From: Hahella sp.
GTDB lineage: Bacteria > Pseudomonadota > Gammaproteobacteria > Pseudomonadales > Oleiphilaceae
DNA: 52,225 nt
Direction: 5' to 3'
Assembly: GCA_028280065.1 (NCBI GenBank)
Contig: JANQMN010000141.1
Location: forward strand, 1 to 52,225
The notes beneath the pieces were generated by a model, which was not told the origin of the DNA, made no database searches, and was given only the letters and a program-made list of their open reading frames with translations. This document shows positions 37,249-46,479 of this stretch, one piece after another. Position numbers and translations under genes: made by a program. The stretch's first letter is position 1; each line of letters opens with the position of its first letter.

Positions 37249-38139
37249 ATGTCGATCAATCAACCCATTGACCACTTAAAAGACTACCGTTTTCGCAAAG
37301 CATTGCGGCCTTTTTCCCTGTTCATCGCGCTTGCAGGCACCTTTATCATTTGGGCTAGAAGTTATCAGCACGCCGACTTTTCTATTGTTCTCGCTTCCTT
37401 TGTGGTGGTGGGCGCAACCTTGGCACAAGCCTCGGTCAACCTTATCAACGACTGGTCTGACCGCAGCCAGTTTGCGATGGAATCCTCACAATATCAGACC
37501 ATTAGACGAAATTTTCTCTGGGCGGTGGGGGGCTTTTCCGCAGCAGGCTTACTGGGGTTTCTGATCACCTTGGAACGCGGCTGGCAAATCTTGCTGTTGG
37601 CGTTAATCGGATTGGCTGCCTGCCTGGCATATACATTTGAGCCATTTCATCTAAAGCGCAGGGGCTTGGGCCTGCTGACGGTATTTGTCGTGATGGGACC
37701 GATAATGATGCTTGGCAGCGGTTTCGCGATGACCGGAGTCTGGGAATTAGCCGTCCTTTTCGATGCCGTCCTTTTTGCTCCGCTCATCTCGCTGGTGTTG
37801 CTGGCAAATGAGTTGCGGGATTATCGGCGTGACATTCAAGCCGGTGACAAGACATTATCTGTCCGAATAGGTTTCCCAGCCGCCAAAGCACTTTTCCTGA
37901 CACTAATCGTGCTCACAGTCACAGGTTACACTTTGGCTATCTACATGGCCTTCATTCCGCTTCATTGGTTATTCCTGATTCCACTCGTCTTGTCGGCGCG
38001 GCTACTGCAACAAGCCCGTAACCTGGAACCCGGTGACCTAAAGTACTTACCGCCAGAAACAGGACGTTTGGTCTTCGCCACCGGCCTGGCCCACACGCTG
38101 GCCCTTAGCCAATTTGCCTCCTTCGCTTCCACATTATAG
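37249..38139 (+). CDS. UbiA-family prenyltransferase
   Basis: A 296-residue polytopic membrane protein of the aromatic prenyltransferase superfamily. The first Asp-rich motif is NLINDWSD (about residue 77). The second, NELRDYRRD, lies around residue 199. Eight or nine membrane helices are predicted. The frame is open from 37210, but I start at ATG 37249, which has GAAGAA before it; nothing suitable precedes the earlier ATG. MenA-like acceptors are possible, but no menaquinone or ubiquinone genes are adjacent, so the substrate is open. Confidence 0.8.
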   Translation: MSINQPIDHLKDYRFRKALRPFSLFIALAGTFIIWARSYQHADFSIVLASFVVVGATLAQASVNLINDWSDRSQFAMESSQYQTIRRNFLWAVGGFSAAGLLGFLITLERGWQILLLALIGLAACLAYTFEPFHLKRRGLGLLTVFVVMGPIMMLGSGFAMTGVWELAVLFDAVLFAPLISLVLLANELRDYRRDIQAGDKTLSVRIGFPAAKALFLTLIVLTVTGYTLAIYMAFIPLHWLFLIPLVLSARLLQQARNLEPGDLKYLPPETGRLVFATGLAHTLALSQFASFASTL

Positions 38140-38148
38140 GTCTTTAGC

Positions 38149-38649
38149 ATGGTCCGACCCTTATTTGAACCCGACGATTCATTTCCGCCGGCCCCGTTAT
38201 GGCGCCGCCTGATGGCGATAATCTATGACGGCATGCTGGTTATCGCTATTTGGTTTATCACCACCATGCTTTATATGCTGATCAAAACCATGGTTATCGG
38301 AACCGAAGCGATGCAGGCGATTGCAGAGGATGAGACCTTCAGCGGTGATCCGGCGCTCACCGCCTGCCTGTTCGGCGCAACTTTTTTTTTCTTCGCTTAT
38401 TTCTGGCAGAAGCTGGGACAAACCCTGGGCATGCAGGTTTGGCGGATCCGTATTCAAAATGCCGATGGAACAGCTATTGGTTGGCGTCAGGCGTTATTGA
38501 GATTTGTCCTGGCGGCTATCGCCGGCGCCTGTTTCGGTTTGGGTTACCTTTGGATGTTGTGGGACAAGGAACGCAAGACCTGGCAGGACCGCTATTCTAT
38601 GTCTGTGGTTGTACTTCTACCGAAACCGCCCGGCAAGAAAAAGAAGTAG
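38149..38649 (+). CDS. RDD family membrane protein
   Basis: A 166-residue inner-membrane protein of the RDD family. APLWRRLMAIIYDGMLVIAI carries the Arg and first Asp of the pattern, and a second Asp lies near WDKERKTWQDRYS at the C-terminus. Three to four helices are predicted, and the tail is basic (PPGKKKK). It starts ten bases after the UbiA-family gene and is probably co-transcribed. Family members are mostly uncharacterised; some affect Na+ or H+ exchange. Confidence 0.85.
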   Translation: MVRPLFEPDDSFPPAPLWRRLMAIIYDGMLVIAIWFITTMLYMLIKTMVIGTEAMQAIAEDETFSGDPALTACLFGATFFFFAYFWQKLGQTLGMQVWRIRIQNADGTAIGWRQALLRFVLAAIAGACFGLGYLWMLWDKERKTWQDRYSMSVVVLLPKPPGKKKK

Positions 38650-38750
38650 CCGGTTCACCAAATTTCCAGACGGTTTCCCATAAGGGATATCCGATACCTC
38701 GATAAGTTGACATTAGTCAATAATTCAGATGGAATACCGGAATCGCCTGA

Positions 38751-38770
38751 TTACCGAGAACCCTCGGTAA
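38751..38770. repeat. Perfect inverted repeat TTACCGAG-N4-CTCGGTAA
   Basis: Eight-base arms surround AACC. It lies about 370 bases upstream of the ABC operon promoter and has no T-run on either side. It could be a regulator-binding palindrome or an RNA hairpin at the end of the RDD gene transcript. Confidence 0.5.
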
Positions 38771-39121
38771 ACCTGTAGGCAGATAAAAATAAACCGGTTC
38801 AAAGAGCCTAACAGCCATGAGCGATTCCTTTTTCGTCACCCTGTGACATGAAAAAGGAGTTTCACGGTAAGAATAACAAGAAATATCCTGTGCACGAGCA
38901 AGCAACTAGGATTATACGTACAACGGTCTGGTTCCCATGAACATAGAAACGTTTGCATTTCATTTGCTCTCGCCGCTTGCCGATCAACAGGCTGGCCTGT
39001 TGTCATATCTCGACGATCTTCTTGCCACTCGGCTGTCTCTAAGCGAAGTGCTGGACGAGTAGAGTTTTCACTACAGGCTGTTCTAACGAAATGCGCCGCC
39101 AACCTCTTGATAACTCCCGGC

Positions 39122-39151
39122 TTGACAAATTGAAGGCAACGCATCTACAAC
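39122..39151 (+). promoter_or_regulatory. Candidate sigma-70 promoter of the ABC-astE operon
   Basis: TTGACA (39122-39127) matches the -35 consensus fully, and TACAAC (39146-39151) matches four of six -10 bases at a spacing of 18. The start site would be about 25 bases before the ATG at 39182, which is preceded by GGAGAAGG. Confidence 0.5.
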
Positions 39152-39181
39152 AACTCCCCGATCCCCCACTGGAGAAGGTTA

Positions 39182-39952
39182 ATGACTGACGCCACCCCCC
39201 TTGTGGTCAAGAACATTTGTAAGAAATTCAATGAGCTTGAAGTGCTGAAAGGCGTTTCCCTGGAAGCCCACAAAGGCGATGTTATTTCCATGATCGGTTC
39301 TTCGGGATCGGGCAAAAGCACCTTTCTACGCTGCCTCAACCTTCTGGAAATTCCGACTTCCGGCGACATTGAATTCCACGGTAAACCGATCGAGTTCTAC
39401 ACCACCAGAAAGGGCGAACGCAAACCCAAAGACATAAGTCAGGTGGAATATATGCGCGCCCGCCTTTCCATGGTGTTTCAGAGCTTTAATCTTTGGTCGC
39501 ATATGACAGTGATGGAAAATGTCATCGAAGCGCCGATAAACGTATTGGGAATCCCCCGTGCAGAGGCCAGGGAGCGCGCCGAAAAGTACCTGGAAAAAGT
39601 CGGCATATGGGAACGACGGGACTATTACCCGGCCCAAATGTCAGGCGGTCAACAACAGCGTGCCGCCATTGCCAGGGCATTGGCCATGCAACCCGACGTG
39701 ATGTTATTTGACGAGCCGACATCCGCCCTGGATCCGGAATTGGTCGGCGAGGTGTTGAAAGTCATGCGTTCGCTGGCGGAAGAAGGTCGGACAATGATCG
39801 TGGTCACCCACGAAATGGCTTTTGCCAGGGATGTCTCCAATCATGTGATGTTCTTGCATCAGGGCAAAATTGAAGAACAGGGTAAACCTGAAAAAGTTTT
39901 CGAAAATCCGGACTCGGAACGAGTTCGCAAATTTCTTGCTCCCAAATATTAA
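39182..39952 (+). CDS. Polar amino acid ABC transporter, ATPase subunit
   Basis: A 256-residue ATPase of the HisP/AotP type. Walker A is GSSGSGKS (about residues 39-46), the signature LSGGQ loop reads MSGGQQQR, Walker B is [13 protein letters not shown], and the switch histidine is in VVTHEM. The insertion around [14 protein letters not shown] between Walker A and the Q-loop is typical of basic amino acid importers. It opens a five-gene operon with the binding protein, two permeases and astE, which points to arginine or ornithine import. Confidence 0.93.
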   Translation: MTDATPLVVKNICKKFNELEVLKGVSLEAHKGDVISMIGSSGSGKSTFLRCLNLLEIPTSGDIEFHGKPIEFYTTRKGERKPKDISQVEYMRARLSMVFQSFNLWSHMTVMENVIEAPINVLGIPRAEARERAEKYLEKVGIWERRDYYPAQMSGGQQQRAAIARALAMQPDVMLFDEPTSALDPELVGEVLKVMRSLAEEGRTMIVVTHEMAFARDVSNHVMFLHQGKIEEQGKPEKVFENPDSERVRKFLAPKY

Positions 39953-39992
39953 GCTAGAGCAAGGCGCATTAACCTAAACTTGGAGTTGCTTA

Positions 39993-40751
39993 ATGAAAAA
40001 ACTACTGATCACATTTGCCAGTGTGCTGGTTATCGCAGCCAATATGGCAATCGCCAAAGACTGGAAAGTCGTTCGCCTGGCAGTGGACGTACCTTATGAA
40101 CCATTTGAATACAAGCTGCCGGACGGTACTCTCACAGGCTTTGAGATAGATCTGGGCAACGCGGTATGTGAAGAGATCGGGGCCAAGTGCGAATGGGTGG
40201 TGCAAGCCTGGGACGGCATTATTCCAGGCCTGCTGGCCCGTAAATATGACGCCATTATGTCATCCATGTCGATTACCGAGGAACGGGCGAGAAAAGTGCT
40301 GTTTTCCGAAGGTTATTACAACACCCCTACCGGTTGGTTTGGCCCTAAGGAATCCGTCGGTTTGGATGTCACCTCCAAAGAGGCCTTGAAAGGCAAAACC
40401 ATCGGTGTACAGCGTGGCACCATTCAGGACAATCACGCCACCGACAACTTTGGTTCCGTGGCGGAAATCAAGCGATATGGAACCGCGGATGATTTGGTGG
40501 TGGACCTTCGGGGCGGACGTCTGGACATCGTTCTCCTGGATTTCCCGGTTGGCGAAAAAACCATTCTTTCTAATCCTAAGTACGCCAAAATCGGCGACCT
40601 GCTCCAGTTGGGTAACGGGGTCGGCGTGGCATTTCGCAAGCGTGACAAGGATCTTGCGGAGAAATTTAATGCCGCGTTGCGCAAGCTGAAAGCCGACGGC
40701 ACCTATGACAAGATTCGCAAAAAGTACTTTACTTACGACATCAAGATCTAA
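39993..40751 (+). CDS. Polar amino acid ABC transporter, substrate-binding protein
   Basis: A 252-residue periplasmic protein with a cleavable signal peptide (about residues 1-21, ending MAIA). The mature part has the family 3 signature GFEIDLGNAVCEEIG, preceded by YEPFEY, a ligand-contact stretch, and GKTIGVQRGT in the second lobe. It resembles the lysine/arginine/ornithine-binding proteins (ArgT, HisJ, AotJ). It follows the ATPase gene by 40 bases. Confidence 0.92.
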   Translation: MKKLLITFASVLVIAANMAIAKDWKVVRLAVDVPYEPFEYKLPDGTLTGFEIDLGNAVCEEIGAKCEWVVQAWDGIIPGLLARKYDAIMSSMSITEERARKVLFSEGYYNTPTGWFGPKESVGLDVTSKEALKGKTIGVQRGTIQDNHATDNFGSVAEIKRYGTADDLVVDLRGGRLDIVLLDFPVGEKTILSNPKYAKIGDLLQLGNGVGVAFRKRDKDLAEKFNAALRKLKADGTYDKIRKKYFTYDIKI

Positions 40752-40837
40752 GTAGCGTCTATCCGGACATTTGGCGTCTCCCACCGTCGAATGTCCGGCT
40801 GCAACAATGAATTCCATTCCCCGCTAGAGAGCTTTCT

Positions 40838-41557
40838 ATGATCGACTATCTTTTTGATTTTCATGGCTATGGCCCTTCCATATTCAACGGCGCCATCATC
40901 ACCATTCAGGTCGGTCTCCTGTCACTGTTATTGGCATTGCTTCTCGGGCTCTTGGGGGCTTCCGCCAAACTATCCAAAAATCCCGTGGCGCAAGGCGTAG
41001 CAACGCTTTACACCACCATCATTCGCGGCGTACCCGACCTGGTTTTAATGATGCTGATCTACTATGGCGGCCAGGTGATGATTAACAACTTTACTGACTG
41101 GCTATATGAAGCGTTTGAAATCGATATTTTCTTTAACATCAATCAATTCGTGGCAGGCGTATTTGCAATCGGCTTTATTTTCGGGGCGTATATGTCAGAA
41201 ACTTTTCGCGGTGCTTTTCTCGCGGTTGACCGCGGCCAAATTGAGGCGGGTGTCGCCTATGGCATGACCCGTTGGCAAATATTTCGCCGCATAAGCTTCC
41301 CACAAATGATGCGGCACGCGTTACCCGGTCTCGGCAACAACTGGCTGGTAATGCTAAAAACCACAGCTTTGGTGTCCGTGATCGGACTCGCCGACATGGT
41401 GCGTCTGGCGACCGAAGCATCAAAAGCCGTACACCAGCCATTTAAGTTCTTCATTCCCGTTGTACTTGTGTATCTAGCGCTAACGACGGTTTCAGAGTGG
41501 CTGATAAAATATCTTGAGCGAAGATATAGTGCCGGTGTAATCAGTGGCCAACACTAA
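40838..41557 (+). CDS. Polar amino acid ABC transporter permease (HisQ type)
   Basis: A 239-residue inner-membrane permease with about five helices. The cytoplasmic EAA loop is RGQIEAGVAYGMTRWQIFRRISFP, where the ATPase docks (only part of it quoted in family terms: EAG-x3-G). TIIRGVPDLVLMML is the usual start of the conserved core. It pairs with the next gene to form the channel. Confidence 0.92.
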   Translation: MIDYLFDFHGYGPSIFNGAIITIQVGLLSLLLALLLGLLGASAKLSKNPVAQGVATLYTTIIRGVPDLVLMMLIYYGGQVMINNFTDWLYEAFEIDIFFNINQFVAGVFAIGFIFGAYMSETFRGAFLAVDRGQIEAGVAYGMTRWQIFRRISFPQMMRHALPGLGNNWLVMLKTTALVSVIGLADMVRLATEASKAVHQPFKFFIPVVLVYLALTTVSEWLIKYLERRYSAGVISGQH

Positions 41558-41571
41558 CAAGGAATGAAGAC

Positions 41572-42285
41572 ATGAATTATCTGGAAGAGCTGCTCGCTGA
41601 CAACGATATTTTCACCTTGACCACCATGGCGGAATACTGGTCCGGTTTGGTTAATACCACTCAACTGGTTCTGCTTTCGTTAATAATCGGCCTGGTATTG
41701 GCCCTGCCATTGGCGTTAATGCGCTGTTCAAATAAAGCCTATTTATCAAAACCCGTATACTTATTTACTTATGTGTTTCGGGGAACGCCCTTAATAGTTC
41801 AGCTTTATCTGATCTATTACGGTTCGGGCTTTACCTTCAACGATACCTGGATTTGGCCTGCCTTTGAAAAAGCCTTCTATCCGGCACTTTACGCCTTTGT
41901 ACTGAACACCGCCGCTTATACGACCGAAATATTGCGTGGTGCCATTATGGCGACGCCGCGCGGTGAAATTGAAGCTGCCAAGGCCTATGGCATGAGCTGG
42001 TGGAAGCGTACTTTACGCATTGTCCTGCCCAGTGCTTTTCGAAGGGCATTACCTGCCTATAGTAACGAGGTCATTTTTATGCTGCATGCCAGCGCGGTGG
42101 CGTCAACGGTTACAATTTTGGATCTCACCGGAGCAGCCTACAATATTTACTCCCGCTACTATGCGCCTTTCGAAGCTTTTATATTTGTCGCTTTCATCTA
42201 TCTCTGCCTGACATTTATGATAATTTATATCTTTAAGCGTATCGAAAATCGTATGCTTGCCCACCTGAGTACATCCCGTCCTTGA
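41572..42285 (+). CDS. Polar amino acid ABC transporter permease (HisM type)
   Basis: A 237-residue permease with about five helices. FRGTPLIVQLYLIYYG and the EAA loop GEIEAAKAYGMSWWK identify the HisM family. It begins 14 bases after the HisQ-type gene with GGAATGAAG before the ATG. The pair make a heterodimeric pore for the importer. Confidence 0.92.
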   Translation: MNYLEELLADNDIFTLTTMAEYWSGLVNTTQLVLLSLIIGLVLALPLALMRCSNKAYLSKPVYLFTYVFRGTPLIVQLYLIYYGSGFTFNDTWIWPAFEKAFYPALYAFVLNTAAYTTEILRGAIMATPRGEIEAAKAYGMSWWKRTLRIVLPSAFRRALPAYSNEVIFMLHASAVASTVTILDLTGAAYNIYSRYYAPFEAFIFVAFIYLCLTFMIIYIFKRIENRMLAHLSTSRP

Positions 42286-42314
42286 ATAAGATGTAACCCG
42301 GAAAAGTTTCTCAT

Positions 42315-43334
42315 ATGCAAAGACTATTTCATCCCCACCGGGGATTTCTTGCCGCCACGCTCGCCACCCCGGAAAACACGGGAAAAACCCGTGCCCTTGC
42401 CACCCAATCCGGTACCTGGTGCCATCAATCGCCAGGATTATTGACCTTTCACTGTGAAGATCCGAGTCAGTCATACGTCATCCTGTCCGCCGGAATTCAT
42501 GGCAATGAAACAGCACCCATCGAACTGCTGGACAGGCTGGTGGATGCAACACTTAGCGGCGAACTGCAGCCGCAAAAAAACTGCATGTTCATCCTGGGCA
42601 ATCCTAAGGCCATGTTAATGGAGAGACGTTTTACCGGGGAAAACCTAAATCGATTGTTTCAAACCGAAATGGGGCAAGAGGCAATAGAGCATCATTATGA
42701 GCGACATCGCGCGCAAGAGATCATGGAGGCCGTTGACGCGTTTTTAGATGGCAACAGCCGCCCACCTATCCATTATGATTTGCATACCGCCATCAGGGCT
42801 TCTAAGTTTGAAAAGTTCGCAGTATATCCTTATCTTCCCGCCCGGACCTGCCCGCATCCGCAACTGGATTTTCTCGGCAGAGTCGGCATAGAAGCGGTGC
42901 TCCTGCAAAATACTTCCTCATCGACCTTTTCCGCCTGGACTGCGCAGCGCTTTGGCGCCGAAAGTTTTACCTTGGAGCTGGGTAAAGTCAACAAGTTTGG
43001 CGCAAACGACCCGGCCAGGCTCGCGGCCTTGGAATCGGAGTTATTCAGATTGTTGGCATCCGAACAACCCGCCAAACGTACCGGCGACCAATTTCCGAAA
43101 CAGTTCACTGTGGTGGAAGAAATCATCAACACCGGCACGGGTTTTCAGCTAAACATCGCTGAAGATACGCCGAACTTCACGCCATTGGAAAACGGTTATG
43201 AAGTATGGCGTGACGCTAACACCCGGTATCTGGTCGAAAATGGCCCTCTCGCCATCGTGTTTCCGAACTCCAAAGTCGCTCCGGGCCAGCGCGCCGGTTT
43301 ATTGATTAAACAGGAAATTCCAGTATTGGTTTAG
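42315..43334 (+). CDS. astE: Succinylglutamate desuccinylase (AstE family)
   Basis: A 339-residue zinc hydrolase of the AstE/AspA family. Zinc ligands are in SAGIHGNETAP (His and Glu, about residues 60-66) and YDLHTA (His, about 157). The catalytic Glu is in SFTLELGK. AstE removes succinate from N-succinylglutamate to end arginine breakdown by the AST pathway. Since the other ast genes are not present and the gene closes an ABC importer operon, it could instead be an AotO-like paralogue, the AstE relative in the Pseudomonas aot operon. It overlaps the opposing kinase gene by four bases. Confidence 0.82.
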   Translation: MQRLFHPHRGFLAATLATPENTGKTRALATQSGTWCHQSPGLLTFHCEDPSQSYVILSAGIHGNETAPIELLDRLVDATLSGELQPQKNCMFILGNPKAMLMERRFTGENLNRLFQTEMGQEAIEHHYERHRAQEIMEAVDAFLDGNSRPPIHYDLHTAIRASKFEKFAVYPYLPARTCPHPQLDFLGRVGIEAVLLQNTSSSTFSAWTAQRFGAESFTLELGKVNKFGANDPARLAALESELFRLLASEQPAKRTGDQFPKQFTVVEEIINTGTGFQLNIAEDTPNFTPLENGYEVWRDANTRYLVENGPLAIVFPNSKVAPGQRAGLLIKQEIPVLV

Positions 43335-44908
43335 GCTACAGGCAAGGTGAAAAAGAAAGTGCTGCCTTTGCCACTATTGGGATAATAACCGATTTCACCG
43401 CCATGGGAGTGGATGATCGACTGGCATAATGTCAGGCCGATTCCCATGCCCGAAGCCTTGGTGGAGTTAAATGGGCTGAACAGATTCTGCCGAACCTCCT
43501 CATCAACGCCAGGCCCTTGATCGATAATCTCAAACCTTATTACGTTCTGTCCTTCGTGCTGCACGTTGAGAACCACAGTACCCGCCATATTGGCAAACTT
43601 CATGGCCTCCATGGCGTTGCGGATAAGGTTCAACGCCACCTGTTGCACTTGGATAGGCTCGACATACAGATCAGGCAGATTGTCGGCCACTTGACTCTCG
43701 ATGACCATACCCAGTTCATTGGCTTCTATATTGGCTAAATCCAATATATCCCGGACTAACTTGCCGCCGGCAACTGATTCCTTGCCTTGCATCGGTTTTT
43801 TAACGAAGTCGCGGATATGTTGAATCACCTGGCTCGCCCGCAAACACTGCGCTTCGATTTTTACCAAAGTGCTTTGCAGCATGTCGCGGTCAGTGTTCTC
43901 CGACTTCATCAGACGATTTGCAAGCCTTACGTAGTTAACTACCGCTGTAAGCGGCTGGTTAACTTCATGGGCAATACCCGCCGCCATCTCCCCCATCATC
44001 GTCAGCCTCGACACATGGGCCAACTGGGATCGCTGATTCTCAATGCTCTTCCGTGCCTTGCGCAGCTCTTCTTCCTGGGCCAGCTCATCCGTGATGTCAT
44101 GAAAGACCACCACCGCATGAGTGGAGGATGTACCCTGTTCAGCGGGCGAAACATGGAAAGCCACGGGGTATATCGAAGTATCCGGCCGGGAAAACTTGGC
44201 GTTGTTGACCTTTAACGAATCTCCTTTACTCAACACACGTTGCATGCGTTCGGTAATGCGGTCGAGGTCAAAGTCGTTGCCGCCATCCGGATTGCCATGC
44301 TGCACCAGGTGCAACCGGATGAAGGACTGGCCTAGCAGTTGCTCTTCCGCGCAATGGTTCATGGCACAGGCCGCGGTATTGGCGAAAATAATGTTACCAC
44401 GCCGGTCCAGGCCATAGATCCCCTCGCTCATGGACGAAAGAATGCTCGCCTTATCCGTTTGCAGCTCTTTGTTATGCGACTCTAAAGCCTGTTCAAGGCG
44501 GTGGATGGTTAGGTGGGTTTCAACGCGGGCAATCACTTCCTTGATTTGAAAGGGTTTGGAGATATAGTCGACGCCTCCCGCATCAAGCCCCATTACCTTG
44601 CTTTCGGTATCGTCCAACGCCGATAGAAAGATCACCGAAGACTTGGCCGTCAGCGGATTCTTTTTAAGGGTTCGACAGACATCAAAGCCATCCATTCCCG
44701 GCATCATGACATCGAGCAGGATTAAGTCCGGTTTGGACTTCATCGCGATGTTGATGGCTTTCTCGCCACTATCCGCCACAAGCAGCCGATACCCTCGTCC
44801 ATCCAACGTTTCATAAAGGATTTTCAAGTTGGCTGGATTATCGTCAACCAGAAGTATCTGATCTTGTGGCTGTGCCTGTTGAAACGGCTGAACTGCGGAA
44901 TAAGCCAT
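43331..44908 (-). CDS. Hybrid sensor: receiver, PAS and histidine kinase
   Basis: A 525-residue cytoplasmic kinase with no membrane helix. An N-terminal receiver (about residues 17-135) has LVDDNPANLKI and phospho-acceptor Asp in LILLDVMMPGMDGF. A PAS domain (about 150-270) follows, then a short coiled coil and the HisKA phospho-histidine in GIAHEVNQPLTAVVNY. The HATPase domain has NLIRNAMEA, DQGPGVD and GMGIGLTL. The kinase part is FixL/NtrB-like. Its likely partner is the FixJ-type regulator at 45768-46379, separated by truC. Signal unknown. Confidence 0.85.
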   Translation of the reverse strand: MAYSAVQPFQQAQPQDQILLVDDNPANLKILYETLDGRGYRLLVADSGEKAINIAMKSKPDLILLDVMMPGMDGFDVCRTLKKNPLTAKSSVIFLSALDDTESKVMGLDAGGVDYISKPFQIKEVIARVETHLTIHRLEQALESHNKELQTDKASILSSMSEGIYGLDRRGNIIFANTAACAMNHCAEEQLLGQSFIRLHLVQHGNPDGGNDFDLDRITERMQRVLSKGDSLKVNNAKFSRPDTSIYPVAFHVSPAEQGTSSTHAVVVFHDITDELAQEEELRKARKSIENQRSQLAHVSRLTMMGEMAAGIAHEVNQPLTAVVNYVRLANRLMKSENTDRDMLQSTLVKIEAQCLRASQVIQHIRDFVKKPMQGKESVAGGKLVRDILDLANIEANELGMVIESQVADNLPDLYVEPIQVQQVALNLIRNAMEAMKFANMAGTVVLNVQHEGQNVIRFEIIDQGPGVDEEVRQNLFSPFNSTKASGMGIGLTLCQSIIHSHGGEIGYYPNSGKGSTFFFTLPVA

Positions 44909-45017
44909 AAAACACCGGTTGTAAGAATAAGATTTCGACTATAGTCAGCGCCCTTAGTAGTCTATATACGCGAAAACCCTTACACTTCCGAATTCTCCAT
45001 AATTAACGGAAGCAGCA

Positions 45018-45785
45018 GTGGATTCGGAAGCGGCAGAAGGCAAACTGCGGATCATTTATCAGGATGACCATCTTGTTGCCATTGACAAACCGTCAGGGTT
45101 GCTCGTCCATAAAAGCGACATTGACAAATACGAAACACGATTTGCCTTACAGCTTCTTCGAGATCAATTGAATCGATGGGTTTTTCCGGTGCATCGGCTC
45201 GACAAGCCGACCTCAGGAGTCCTGTTGTTTGCCCTGCACGAAGAAACTGCAAGGGAACTGGTAGCGCAGTTTGAAGCCCGGATGGTTCGGAAAACCTATC
45301 AGGCCATTGTCCGCGGCTATACCGATTTGCATAATCTGGTGGATCACCCGATTAGGGAAGAAGCCGACTTCAAGCAACACAAACAAAAAATGCGGCAACG
45401 TCCTGCGAAAGCGGCGATAACCGAATACCAGCGCCTCGGTCGCTTGGAGTTGCCTGTTTCCGATGGACGATTTCCGACCAGCCGCTATTCCTGGATCCAA
45501 CTGATGCCGAAAACCGGGCGCAAGCATCAGTTACGCAAACACATGAAGCACATCAGCCACCCGATTATTGGCGATGTTCGCTACGGCAAAGGTTTGCATA
45601 ACCGTTTGTTCAAGCAGATATTTGGCGTTGAGCGGCTTTTATTAGTGGCTAATGAGCTGCAATTCAATCATCCATTTACCCGGCAGCCAGTGCGGATCGC
45701 CACCGGGCCCGACGAAACCTTTCTGCGGATTTTACAACACGCAGGCTGGCAAATGGATGCTCTGGCATCAATCCCGAACAGCTAG
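45018..45785 (+). CDS. truC: tRNA pseudouridine-65 synthase TruC
   Basis: A 255-residue RluA-family enzyme. The catalytic aspartate is in HRLDKPTSGVLLFAL. The sequence tracks E. coli TruC closely, including LVHKSDIDKYE, the PKTGRKHQLRKHMKHISHPIIGD stretch (conserved in the family) and DDTW-type end. It modifies U65 in isoleucine and aspartate tRNAs. The start is GTG at 45018 with GGAAG before it. Its last 18 bases overlap the opposing regulator gene. Confidence 0.9.
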   Translation: MDSEAAEGKLRIIYQDDHLVAIDKPSGLLVHKSDIDKYETRFALQLLRDQLNRWVFPVHRLDKPTSGVLLFALHEETARELVAQFEARMVRKTYQAIVRGYTDLHNLVDHPIREEADFKQHKQKMRQRPAKAAITEYQRLGRLELPVSDGRFPTSRYSWIQLMPKTGRKHQLRKHMKHISHPIIGDVRYGKGLHNRLFKQIFGVERLLLVANELQFNHPFTRQPVRIATGPDETFLRILQHAGWQMDALASIPNS

Positions 45786-46379
45786 CACCATCTGCACGAG
45801 TTGCGCCAGTGAGTGAGTACCCATTTTTTGCATGACGCGTGAACGGTGAATTTCCACCGTGCGTTGACTGATATTCAGATCAATGGCAATGACTTTATTG
45901 GCCTTGCCTTCGACCATCATATCCATGATTTCCAGTTCCCGCGGGGTGAGCGAATCGATACGCTGTTGCAGTTTCTCTTTGTACTTAAGCGCTTCGTGCT
46001 GCTCCTGGTCCATTGCCAGTCCGGACCGGACTTTTTCCAGCAATTCCTCTTCACGGTAGGGTTTCTGCACGAAGTCGATAGCGCCCTGTTTCATGGCTTC
46101 CACCGCCATTTCGACATCGCCATGGCCGGTGACAAAAATAATCGGTAAAGCGCAACCCATTTCCACCAGCTTTTTGTGCAACTCCATGCCGGTCATTCCG
46201 GGCATCCGAATATCCAAAATCACACAGCCCTGCAAAGAATTCACATCTTCTTTTAAGAACTCCTGGGCATCGGAAAACCCCTGGGTTTGATATCCCTCTG
46301 CCTTGAGCAGCAACAGGAGCGAATCCCGCACGGCTTCGTCATCTTCTACGACAAAGACTTTTTGTTCAGCTTCCGACAT
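45768..46379 (-). CDS. FixJ-family response regulator
   Basis: A 203-residue regulator: receiver domain at residues 1-125 with VVEDDEAVRDS, phospho-acceptor Asp in CVILDIRMPGMTG and Lys in DFVQKPYR, then a linker and a LuxR-type helix-turn-helix (about 140-200) with LTPRELEIMDMMVEGKANK and ISQRTVEIHRSRVM. It should activate transcription when phosphorylated by the kinase at 43331-44908. It overlaps truC convergently by 18 bases. Confidence 0.9.
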   Translation of the reverse strand: MSEAEQKVFVVEDDEAVRDSLLLLLKAEGYQTQGFSDAQEFLKEDVNSLQGCVILDIRMPGMTGMELHKKLVEMGCALPIIFVTGHGDVEMAVEAMKQGAIDFVQKPYREEELLEKVRSGLAMDQEQHEALKYKEKLQQRIDSLTPRELEIMDMMVEGKANKVIAIDLNISQRTVEIHRSRVMQKMGTHSLAQLVQMVLAVRD

Positions 46380-46479
46380 GTATCACCAACCTTGAACCTG
46401 ATTTTGAAATCCGAGATTTAATAACGTATATGCAAACTATAGCAAGGATTTCTGCATTCGCGCAGAGTGGAAGAAGCGC

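Larger units (their letters stand above)
38650..39181. other. 532-bp region upstream of the amino acid ABC operon
   Basis: No convincing gene is present. A 41-codon open frame at 38937-39062 lacks a ribosome-binding site. The region contains a perfect 8-bp inverted repeat at 38751-38770 and a candidate promoter at 39122-39151. The stretch from 38650 probably includes the end of the RDD transcript, but no terminator was seen. Confidence 0.55.

Noticed and set aside
38937..39062. 41-codon plus-strand ORF upstream of the ABC operon
   Set aside because: No ribosome-binding site, no recognisable family, and it lies just before a better-supported promoter.
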